Below are positions 7,223-14,691 of a stretch of 31,340 nucleotides of DNA, in pieces. Source of the DNA: Bifidobacteriaceae bacterium (lineage in GTDB: Bacteria; Actinomycetota; Actinomycetes; Actinomycetales; WQXJ01). Numbering within the stretch: position 1 is the stretch's first letter; each line of letters starts with the position of its first letter. The stretch is from contig JAISCU010000101.1 of NCBI GenBank assembly GCA_031265345.1, forward strand, positions 1-31,340. The letters are read 5' to 3'. The notes below the pieces were generated by a model that saw only the letters and a program-made list of their open reading frames with translations, was not told where the DNA came from and did not search any database. The translations under genes and the position numbers were made by a program.

Positions 7223-7632
7223 GGTGGGCCCTTCCGTTCGGGACCGGTCCGGGAGCAAGGGAACCGGTCGGATGGAACCACAATAATCCGGCCCGGTCCG
7301 CGCCTGGCGCGCGGAGCCCCGCGCCAGGAGGTGCCGGGCCGGGGCAGCCAAGACGGCCCGGCGACATCGTCCACCAAATGCAGGAAGCCCAGGCGCAGGC
7401 GCAGGCAACAGGGCTGCGCGGGACATGCAGCGGCAGCAACAGGCGCTTGTGACTTGGGACACATTAAGCAAAACGAGTACACCGATTTGGAGATCACTTG
7501 ACCGGTGAGTTACGTTAGGGCACATGAGATGGGACTAAAGGCCCATCCCGTTCGCCAAGTCGGGGAAGCGCGAATCTAGCAGTCCTCCTTCGACGCCTTT
7601 GGCGGGCGGCCACACCCACCGAAGGAGTGACC
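7223..7632. other. 410-bp divergent intergenic region between the peptidase and the acetate operon
   Basis: No gene is supported here. It holds the ribosome binding site of the peptidase (GGAAGGG near 7230), a Crp/GlxR-like palindrome at 7448-7463, a short hairpin GATGGG/CCCATC (7528-7547) and GAAGGAG (7621-7627) just before the DUF485 start. I cannot pick clear -35/-10 pairs. Confidence 0.6.
7448..7463. promoter_or_regulatory. Crp/GlxR-like binding site
   Basis: TGTGACTTGGGACACA has half-sites TGTGA and ACACA. The consensus is TGTGA-n6-TCACA, so one of ten half-site positions differs. In Corynebacterium, carbon-source genes including those for acetate use are controlled by the Crp homologue GlxR. 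The site is about 170 bp before the acetate operon, so it is only a candidate. Confidence 0.35.
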
Positions 7633-7989
7633 ATGGGAGAAGGAACTAGTAGAAGCGGGGGGGCGGCTCCGCAGATCGATTACATCGCGATCGAGGACAG
7701 CCGCGAGTTCCAGCATCTACGTAAGACTCAGCGCAGCTTCGTGCTGCCAGTAGTGACAGTCGGCCTGGTTTGGTACATCATCTACGTCCTGCTCGCGAGC
7801 TGGGCCACAGATTTCATGTCCACCAAGGTGTTCGGGAACGTCAACTGGGCAATCGTGATCGGTCTGGCGCAGATCGTGACCACATTCGTCATCACCATGT
7901 GGTACGTCAGCTTCGCCAACCGCAAGCTGGACCCGGAAGCGACCCGCATCCGTGAAGAGATCGAGGCCGAAATGGAGGTGCACCAATGA
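7633..7989 (+). CDS. DUF485 membrane protein, partner of ActP
   Basis: 118 residues. A hydrophilic N-terminus of about 35 residues is followed by two membrane helices (about 36-59 and 74-98) and a charged helix at the end. It matches the DUF485/YjcH family, small proteins almost always encoded just before the cation/acetate symporter. Their role is not firmly known; assembly or regulation of the symporter is inferred. ATG 7633 is chosen over GTG 7627 because GAAGGAG overlaps the GTG. The stop overlaps the next start by 4 bp, so translation is coupled. Confidence 0.88.
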   Translation: MGEGTSRSGGAAPQIDYIAIEDSREFQHLRKTQRSFVLPVVTVGLVWYIIYVLLASWATDFMSTKVFGNVNWAIVIGLAQIVTTFVITMWYVSFANRKLDPEATRIREEIEAEMEVHQ

Positions 7990-9659
7990 GCACCGCAGCG
8001 AGCACCGCCGTCTTGGCCTTATGGGACGTCGATCCGACCAGTCCAGGCAAGCCCGCAATCAACATGTCCATCTTCGTCGCGTTCGTGGCGGTGACCCTGT
8101 TCATCGTCATCAAAGGCGGCGGCGGCAAGAACAAGTCCGGCGAGGAGTTCTTCGCCGGCGGCCGTAGCTTCTCCGGCGCCCAGAACGGTCTGGCGATCTC
8201 CGGGGACTACCTCTCGGCGGCATCGTTCCTCGGCATTGTTGGCGCCATCGCCACGGCCGGTTACGACGGCTTCCTCTACTCGATCGGCTTCCTGGTGGCG
8301 TGGATCGTCGCGCTGCTGCTGGTGGCCGAACTGATGCGGAACACCGGCAAGTTCACCATGGCGGACGTGCTGGCCTTCCGGCTGAAGGCGCGCCCGGTGC
8401 GGGTGGCGGCGGCCATCACCACCCTGGCGGTGACCTTCTTCTACCTGTTGGCCCAGATGGCCGGGGCGGGCGGCCTGGTGTCGCTGCTGCTAGGCCTGAG
8501 CGAAGAGGGCGCGCAGTCGCTGGTGATCGCCATAGTCGGCGTGCTGATGATCGTGTACGTGCTGATCGGCGGCATGAAGGGCACCACTTGGGTCCAGATG
8601 ATCAAGGCGGTGTTGTTGATCGCAGGCGCAGCGGTGACAACGGTCTGGGTGCTGGCCCTGAACGGCTTCAATCTGTCCGAACTGCTCGGCAACGTGGTGG
8701 AGAACACCCAGAACTTCATGATCGCGGGCGGTCACGGCGCCGAGGCCATGCTCGGTCCGGGCCTGAAGTACGGGGCCACCGACTGGTCCAAGATCGACTT
8801 CGTGTCGCTCGGCTTGGCGCTGGTCCTGGGCACGGCGGGCCTGCCCCACGTGCTGATGCGCTTCTACACCGTGCCGACGGCCAAAGAGGCGCGCAAGTCT
8901 GTGGTCTGGGCGATCTGGTTGATCGGCCTGTTCTACATCTTCACGTTGGTGCTGGGCTACGCCGCCGCGTACATGTTCGATCCGACCATCTGGGCGAAGG
9001 GCTCCGGCGTGCCGGGTGGTTCCAACGCTGCGGCGCCGCTGGTCGCGGCAATGCTGGGCGGTCCCTGGATGCTGGGAATCATGGCGGCGGTCGCCTTCGC
9101 GACCATCCTGGCGGTGGTGGCCGGGCTGGCGATCACGGCGGCGACCTCCTTCGCGCACGACATCTACACCAATGTCATCAAGAAGGGACAGGTCAATCCG
9201 GGCGCCGAGGTCCGGGTCGCCAAGATCACTGTGGTGGTGATCGGGCTGATCGCGATTGTTGGCGGCGTCGCGGCCAAGGATCAGAACATCGCGTTCCTGG
9301 TCTCACTGGCCTTCGCCGTGGCGGCCTCCGCCAACCTGCCGACCATCGTCTACTCGCTCTACTGGCGGCGTTTCACCACCCGCGGCGCGATCTGGTCCAT
9401 GTACGGCGGGCTCATTTCCGCCCTGGCGATCATCATCTTCTCGCCGGTGGTCTCCGGATCGCCAACGTCGATGATCCCCACCGCCGACTTCGACCTGATC
9501 CCGCTGTCCAACCCGGGCATCATCTCGATCCCGCTCGGATTCCTCCTGGGGATTGTCGGAACGTTCGTCGGGAAGAACGACGACGACCCGGCACGCGAGG
9601 CCGAAATGGATGTCCGCGCCCTCACCGGGCTCGGCGCCGAGAAGGCAGTCGCCCACTAG
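7986..9659 (+). CDS. actP: Cation/acetate symporter ActP (sodium:solute symporter family)
   Basis: 557 residues with about 13 membrane helices, the usual size. Conserved segments include FFAGGRSFSGAQNGLAISGDYLSAASFLG (about 55-83), the helix with TMADVLAFRLKARPVR, GLPHVLMRFYTVPTAKEARKS (about 284-304) and TAATSFAHDIYTNV. These are typical of ActP/MctC proteins, which take up acetate and other short monocarboxylates with a cation. The first helix follows a short N-terminus without a cleavable signal. It is in an operon with DUF485. A possible Crp/GlxR site upstream would fit control by carbon source. Substrate range cannot be read from sequence. Confidence 0.92.
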   Translation: MSTAASTAVLALWDVDPTSPGKPAINMSIFVAFVAVTLFIVIKGGGGKNKSGEEFFAGGRSFSGAQNGLAISGDYLSAASFLGIVGAIATAGYDGFLYSIGFLVAWIVALLLVAELMRNTGKFTMADVLAFRLKARPVRVAAAITTLAVTFFYLLAQMAGAGGLVSLLLGLSEEGAQSLVIAIVGVLMIVYVLIGGMKGTTWVQMIKAVLLIAGAAVTTVWVLALNGFNLSELLGNVVENTQNFMIAGGHGAEAMLGPGLKYGATDWSKIDFVSLGLALVLGTAGLPHVLMRFYTVPTAKEARKSVVWAIWLIGLFYIFTLVLGYAAAYMFDPTIWAKGSGVPGGSNAAAPLVAAMLGGPWMLGIMAAVAFATILAVVAGLAITAATSFAHDIYTNVIKKGQVNPGAEVRVAKITVVVIGLIAIVGGVAAKDQNIAFLVSLAFAVAASANLPTIVYSLYWRRFTTRGAIWSMYGGLISALAIIIFSPVVSGSPTSMIPTADFDLIPLSNPGIISIPLGFLLGIVGTFVGKNDDDPAREAEMDVRALTGLGAEKAVAH

Positions 9660-9770
9660 GGACCGGTCCGGTGGGCCTGCGCCCCCAGACGCGGCTCACC
9701 GGACCACCCCCGCCACACTTGAGAATTTCATAGGTTTTCCGTCGGGTCTTGCGCTGGCCTAACGGAAAAA

Positions 9771-9853
9771 GCCGGTCCCGGACTTGCCAGGGGGTAGGCG
9801 CGCTATGTGGCGGCGCGTCTAGGCAGGCCGGGACCGGCGTCTTTCTGCTTTTG
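9771..9853 (+). terminator. Nested hairpin after actP, terminator or small structured RNA
   Basis: GCCGGTCCCGG (9771-9781) pairs perfectly with CCGGGACCGGC (9828-9838). Inside are a second pairing (TTGCC with GGCAG-like bases) and an inner GGCGCGC/GCGCGTC arm. The sequence after the outer arm is moderately T-rich (GTCTTTCTGCTTTT). It lies 111 bp after the actP stop. A terminator is the simplest reading; the nested shape would also suit a small RNA. Confidence 0.5.
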
Positions 9854-10394
9854 TTTGCCAGCGGTTGCACGATGCCGCTTGGGCGGCCTGGGCGCGGCTG
9901 GTTGGTTTCCGTTCAGCTGGCCGAAAAGCTGCATGACGTGGCACTCGGTTCCTAAGAGTCAGGAATCGCGTCTTTCTTGACTGCACAGCCGCTCCGGTAT
10001 CACTCCGACGCGCCCGCAGCGTCAGCAGCGTCAGCAGCATCCCGCGGAAGCAATTTGTCCAGTCCGTGCGATATGTGCGCAGCGCTGAGGAAACGGTGGC
10101 CGGCGCCCTGCGGCACCACACCGACTGGCAGGCGTTGGAAACCGGCGAGTCCGAGGGTGTCGCCGCACTCGCGGATCACACGTCCAGCAACCCCGGTCAC
10201 GGCTCGGCCGCCACGGCGCGTCCGGACGGCCACGCGGCATCGGACAAACGGCCCAGGCGGACGCGGCCAAGACGGCCCCACGGCATCGGCGCCTGCCTAC
10301 TCGCGCGGCAAAACGACGCCGGGACAGATAACGAATCGGTCTGGATTCGGGGGAGATTTGGTGGTAGTGACCCATGCCGCACGGCCGGGCATGA

Positions 10395-10400
10395 GACAGT
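10395..10400 (+). promoter_or_regulatory. Possible -10 box of the PBP gene
   Basis: GACAGT followed by 7 nt and GTG 10408. It keeps the A at position 2 and T at position 6 of TANNNT, and the spacing matches other leaderless starts in the window. It supports GTG 10408 as the start. Confidence 0.35.
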
Positions 10401-10407
10401 AGATGCC

Positions 10408-12888
10408 GTGTCAGGTGCGAAAAAGGACGGGGCTCCGAGGCGGCGGACGGCCGGACCCGCCCCCAGACAGGTGGGCGCGAACGGCTCGGTGGCGCCTCGC
10501 CGGGTCTCCGCCAAGGACTCCGGCGGCCAGGCACCACGGTCGATGCCGCGCTCCGACTTCCAGCCCGGCGGCTACAACGTCGCGCCCCAGTTCGCGAAAC
10601 CGACCCCCCGCCCGGACCCTTTCGCCGCCACCGGCGCCGGCACCGGCCCAGGCCGCAAGGGCAAGCGCCAACCCGGCTCGCCCAAGCGGTTCACCAGGCG
10701 GGGCAAGCCGCGCTACGGATTCTTCAACTACCCCCGCAGGCAGTACACCGGACTCCACCGCTGGGTGCCGTCGTGGCGCTTCATGTGGTGGAGCTTCGTG
10801 CTCGGCGTGGGACTGGTGATCGGCGCCTTCGTGGTCGCCTACGAGATGATCGACCTGCCCACCCCGGCCGATTTCGCGCAAGCCCAGACCTCGACCGTCT
10901 ATTACGCGGACGGCACCACCGTCATGGGCAAGTTCGAGGTCCAGAACCGCCAGATCATCGACGTCAACGACCTGCCCACCTCGACCCGCGACGCCGTGGT
11001 GGCGGCCGAGGACAGGACCTTCTGGGAGAACGCCGGAGTCGATCCCATGGCGCTGGCCCGCGCCTTCTACAACAACTTGAGGGGCGGCGCGCGGCAGGGC
11101 GGGTCGACCATCACGCAGCAGTACATCGAACGCTACTGGGTGGGGCAGACCACCACCTCGTTGACGGGCAAGTTCAAAGAGGCAATGCTGGCGCTCAAAG
11201 TCACTCGGGAAAAAGACAAGATGGAAATCCTGAGCGACTATATGAACACCATCTATTTCGGCCGCGGGGCTTATGGCATCCAGACCGCCGCGCAAGCCTA
11301 TTTCCACAAGGACGCGATTGATCTGACCACGTCCGAATCCGCCCTCCTGGCGGGACTGATCCCGGCCCCCAGCGGTTACGATCCGGAGCAGAACCTGGAG
11401 AAAGCCACCGAGCGCTGGAACTACGTACTGGACGGAATGGTCAAGATCAGGGCGATCTCCTCAGCCGAACGCGCCAAACTGCAATTCCCCGAATTCTTCC
11501 CTTACGAAGTCCCCGACGTCTACGCCGGACGCCAGGGCTATCTCTTGGAGATGGTGCGCCAGGAATTGCTGAACCAGGGCGGATTCACCGATGCCGAGAT
11601 CGGCACCGCCGGTCTCAAGATCACCACGACGGTCGACCCGGTGCTGCAGGACCAAGTAGCGGCGGCCGTGGTGGACCAGCTCCCATCCGACGCGCCGGCC
11701 GGCCTGCGTGTGGCCGTGGCCTCGGTCGAGCCGGGCACCGGCGCCATCAGGATGATCTACGCGGGCGAGGATTATATGGTGCGCCAGCGCAACGCCGCCA
11801 CTGAAGACATAGCCCAGGCTGGCTCGACCTTCAAGCCGATCACCCTGGCTGCCGCTCTCGAGGAAGGCGTCAGCCTGGACCAGACCTTCTCCGGCAAGTC
11901 GCCCATCAAGATCAAAGACTGGGAGGTCAAGAATTCTGGCAATTCTCAGTATGGGCAGATCACTTTGCTGCGGGCCACGCAAAGCTCCGTCAACACCGTC
12001 TACGCCCAACTCAACGAACAGGTCACCGGCGAGAAGACCAAGTTCATGGCGATAGCGACCGGCATCCCCTCCGACACGGTGGGCCTGGTGGACAGCCTGG
12101 ACAACGTGCTGGGGACCGCGAGCGTCCACGCCTTGGACATGGCGCGGGTGTACGCCACTTTCGCCGCCGAGGGCAAGCACCACTACACCTATATTGTCGA
12201 TTCGGCGGTCGATCCCAACCAGGTCGAGGTCTACACCGGACGCAACGGCGGGCGCCAAGTCATCAAGCCGGAGACGGCCGCCGAACTGACTTACGCGCTC
12301 ACGAAAGTGGTCGAATCCGGCACCGGCACCGCCGCGAAGGCCCTGGGGCGGCCCGTGGCCGGCAAGACGGGGACCTCGGAGGACAACAAATCGGCCTGGT
12401 TCTGCGGTTACACCCCGCAACTGGCGACGGCCGTCGCGTTCTACCAGGAGGGCGCGAACGGCGAGGCCGAGTCCATCACACCGTTCGGCCAGGACAGCGT
12501 GATCCAGGGCGGCGGGATTCCGGCCCGGACGTGGGTCGCGGCCATGAAGGTCGCCGTGGAGAACATCCCAGAGATGGCGGAGGTCCAGGAGTTCCCGGAC
12601 CGGCCCAAGGACCGCGCCAAGCCGAGCAAGGGGCCGGGGGGAGGGAGCGCGCCCCAGTCGAAAGCCCCGGCTTCAGAGGCCCCCGCTTCAACTGGTCCGG
12701 AGCCGACCGACCAGGCGCCAGAGCCCTCCGACGAGCCCGACCCCGCACCGACCGACACGGTTCCCTCGGAGCCCGCGTCGCCACCGCCACCGTCGCAGCC
12801 CCCTCCGTCCCAGCCTCCAGCGTCGCAACAGCCCACACAGCCGACCGGTGGTGGCGGCGGTGCCAATGCGGGTGGCGGGGGTGGCTAG
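10408..12888 (+). CDS. Class A penicillin-binding protein (bifunctional transglycosylase/transpeptidase)
   Basis: 826 residues from GTG 10408. A basic, Pro/Arg-rich cytoplasmic part of about 120 residues is followed by one membrane helix (about 125-148). The GT51 transglycosylase domain has VVAAEDRTFWENAGVD with catalytic Glu201 and the RQGGSTITQQYIER motif. The transpeptidase domain has STFK (nucleophile Ser473), SVN (527-529) and KTG (653-655). The last 90 or so residues are Pro/Ser/Glu-rich and end in Gly repeats, probably a flexible tail across the wall. It polymerises and crosslinks peptidoglycan outside the membrane. It starts the envelope cluster: the next gene follows 18 bp downstream. 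The exact start is the least certain point. Confidence 0.92.
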   Translation: MSGAKKDGAPRRRTAGPAPRQVGANGSVAPRRVSAKDSGGQAPRSMPRSDFQPGGYNVAPQFAKPTPRPDPFAATGAGTGPGRKGKRQPGSPKRFTRRGKPRYGFFNYPRRQYTGLHRWVPSWRFMWWSFVLGVGLVIGAFVVAYEMIDLPTPADFAQAQTSTVYYADGTTVMGKFEVQNRQIIDVNDLPTSTRDAVVAAEDRTFWENAGVDPMALARAFYNNLRGGARQGGSTITQQYIERYWVGQTTTSLTGKFKEAMLALKVTREKDKMEILSDYMNTIYFGRGAYGIQTAAQAYFHKDAIDLTTSESALLAGLIPAPSGYDPEQNLEKATERWNYVLDGMVKIRAISSAERAKLQFPEFFPYEVPDVYAGRQGYLLEMVRQELLNQGGFTDAEIGTAGLKITTTVDPVLQDQVAAAVVDQLPSDAPAGLRVAVASVEPGTGAIRMIYAGEDYMVRQRNAATEDIAQAGSTFKPITLAAALEEGVSLDQTFSGKSPIKIKDWEVKNSGNSQYGQITLLRATQSSVNTVYAQLNEQVTGEKTKFMAIATGIPSDTVGLVDSLDNVLGTASVHALDMARVYATFAAEGKHHYTYIVDSAVDPNQVEVYTGRNGGRQVIKPETAAELTYALTKVVESGTGTAAKALGRPVAGKTGTSEDNKSAWFCGYTPQLATAVAFYQEGANGEAESITPFGQDSVIQGGGIPARTWVAAMKVAVENIPEMAEVQEFPDRPKDRAKPSKGPGGGSAPQSKAPASEAPASTGPEPTDQAPEPSDEPDPAPTDTVPSEPASPPPPSQPPPSQPPASQQPTQPTGGGGGANAGGGGG

Positions 12889-12906
12889 CGCCATGGCCGG
12901 AACACC

Positions 12907-14691
12907 ATGACCCGGCCCTCGTTCCTGCCGGACATCCCTCTGAAGAACATCGTCTGGGGGCTGGAGCTGCCGTTGGTGGGGCTGAACGGCCTGGCGTTGG
13001 CCACCCTCGCGGCCTCGTGGGCTGGCGCGCCCCGGCCGTCGGTGGTCGTCATGGCCGCGGCAACCTGCCTGTTCGTGGCCATCTTGGGCGCCCGCCGCTG
13101 GGACGCCCCGCACACCGCCCTGGTTGGCCGCTACGTCCTGTCCCGCCTGTCGTGTTTGTGCGCGGTTCTCGGGTTTTCTTTGCCCGATGCCGCGCCAGCC
13201 CGTCTTGCCGCCGTGGCCACCCTCGCGGGCTGCTTGCTGGCCGAGCCGGTGGCCCGTGCCTTCGCCGCCCAGGCCTTCCCCTACGCGACCGGCTTCCCAG
13301 GGGTCAAGACCAGGACCGTCCACCTGCCCGCCGACACGATCTTCTGGGCCAACCTGGCGGCCGCGGCCGTGCTGGTGCTGGCTGGCGACCACTGGCCGGT
13401 CCTCCAGTTGACGGTGGCGGCGGTGGCGGCTCTGACCGATCTGGTGCTGATGGCCGATCTGGCGATCTTCGCCATTGGGCGGTTGCGTTTCAACGTCCGG
13501 CTGCCGAGGCTCTGGGAGGACATGGCGCCAACCTTCGCGGTGCATTGGCAGGCCGCCCCCGGCTCACTGCACCAGTTGACCATGTGGATCGACTACTTGC
13601 GGGGGCTGGGGAAGCCGTTCTTCATCATCACCCGCACACGCGAGAACTTCCTCGAAGTGGTCGAGGCGTTCGATGTGCCAGTTCTGCACCGGGTGGGCCT
13701 CGATGCCGTCGAGGACGCGCTGAGCCCATCGCTGCGGACAGTCTTCTACGTCAACACGGCCATCTTGAATGACCACATGCTGCGGTATCCGCACATCAAC
13801 CACATCCAGCTGAACCACGGCGACTCGGACAAGATCGCCAGCTATTCGCCGGTCTTCCGCGCCTACGACAAGGACTTCGTGGCCGGGCAGGCCGCCATCG
13901 ACCGGTTCGCCGCCGCCGGTCTGGCCACAGCCCCGGATTTCTTCGTGGTGGTGGGCCGGCCGCAGGTGGCTGGCGTCGAGCCTGCTCGCGGACCGGTGGG
14001 CAGGCTGGAATCGCCCACGGCCCTGTACGCGCCGACCTGGTGCGGCAACACCAAGGACTCGGACTACACCTCGCTGCGGCGCGGCCCCCAGATTGTCCAG
14101 GCCTTGCTGGACCATGGCTGCACGGTCATCTTCCGGCCGCACCCCTACTGGGAGAAGAACTTCCGCACCGCCGCCGCCCGTGACGAGGTGGTCGCCCTGC
14201 TGGCCAAGGACGCAGCCGCCACCGGCCGGCCCCATGTGTATTCGAGCGTCGCCGAGGACGAATGGTCGGTCATCGACTGCTTCAACCATTCCGACCTCAT
14301 GATCTCCGACGTCTCCTCGGTCGTGAACGATTATCTGTACTCCGAGAAGCCCTTCGTCATGATGGCCGTGACCGCTGGCCCGGAGGAATTCGCGGTCGAG
14401 TTCCCCGTCGCCCGCGGGGCCTACGTCGTGGACTATTCGACGTTGGGCGAACCGCCGCCCGCCGATGGGACTGCGGCCGCTAGGTCTCTGGCCGCTGGGA
14501 CTCTGGCCGCTGGGACTCTGGCCGACGGGACCCCCGGCGAGGCCCACACTCTAGAGCCGGCCCTGGATGCCATTTGGGGCGAGGACCCGTTGGCCGCCAC
14601 CAGGCGCGACCTCAAGACCTATTACCTGGGCGACATACCGCGCGGCGAATATGCGCGCCGCTTCATGGAAGAGGCCGCGAAATATGTCTAG
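12907..14691 (+). CDS. CDP-glycerol glycerophosphotransferase family protein with membrane N-terminus
   Basis: 594 residues. The first 200 hold several hydrophobic helices (about 20-60, 70-115, 140-185). The catalytic half has HGDSDK (about 304), YAPTW (about 375), IFRPHPY (about 408) and SDVSSVVNDYLYSEKPF (about 468), the pattern of the Glyphos_transf family (TagB/TagF). These enzymes move glycerol-phosphate from CDP-glycerol to a growing teichoic-acid-like polymer at the inner face of the membrane. Five near-identical 15-bp repeats (14461-14535) insert an Ala/Gly/Thr/Leu run near the C-terminus. The stop overlaps the next start by 8 bp. It has a paralogue downstream, so the two may act in sequence. 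Family is firm, polymer is not known. Confidence 0.85.
   Translation: MTRPSFLPDIPLKNIVWGLELPLVGLNGLALATLAASWAGAPRPSVVVMAAATCLFVAILGARRWDAPHTALVGRYVLSRLSCLCAVLGFSLPDAAPARLAAVATLAGCLLAEPVARAFAAQAFPYATGFPGVKTRTVHLPADTIFWANLAAAAVLVLAGDHWPVLQLTVAAVAALTDLVLMADLAIFAIGRLRFNVRLPRLWEDMAPTFAVHWQAAPGSLHQLTMWIDYLRGLGKPFFIITRTRENFLEVVEAFDVPVLHRVGLDAVEDALSPSLRTVFYVNTAILNDHMLRYPHINHIQLNHGDSDKIASYSPVFRAYDKDFVAGQAAIDRFAAAGLATAPDFFVVVGRPQVAGVEPARGPVGRLESPTALYAPTWCGNTKDSDYTSLRRGPQIVQALLDHGCTVIFRPHPYWEKNFRTAAARDEVVALLAKDAAATGRPHVYSSVAEDEWSVIDCFNHSDLMISDVSSVVNDYLYSEKPFVMMAVTAGPEEFAVEFPVARGAYVVDYSTLGEPPPADGTAAARSLAAGTLAAGTLADGTPGEAHTLEPALDAIWGEDPLAATRRDLKTYYLGDIPRGEYARRFMEEAAKYV
14461..14535 (+). repeat. Five tandem 15-bp repeats within a coding region
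   Basis: Units start at 14461, 14476, 14491, 14506 and 14521. The third and fourth are identical (GCCGCTGGGACTCTG). They encode five-residue units of the type AGTLA and stay in frame, so repeat number may vary between strains. Confidence 0.85.

Larger units (their letters stand above)
9660..10407. other. About 750 bp without a supported gene
   Basis: Contains the large hairpin at 9771-9838 and a short duplication of GTCAGCAGC (near 10020-10040). An open frame joins the PBP frame back to 10066, but its composition is unlike a conserved domain and a promoter lies just before 10408. The rest shows nothing I recognise. Confidence 0.55.

Noticed and set aside
6035..7501. 488-codon frame on the plus strand
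   Set aside because: It lies antisense to the peptidase, whose motifs and catalytic triad are clear. Its own product has no recognisable domain.
8300..9733. 477-codon frame on the plus strand
   Set aside because: Shadow of actP in another frame; rich in Arg/Gly without membrane helices.
10066..10407. N-terminal extension of the PBP by 114 residues
   Set aside because: No conserved content, and a plausible -10 box and GTG lie at 10395-10410.
12531..13772. 413-codon plus-strand frame bridging the PBP and the first glycerophosphotransferase
   Set aside because: Out of frame with both genes, Arg/Pro/Gly-rich, and without any motif.
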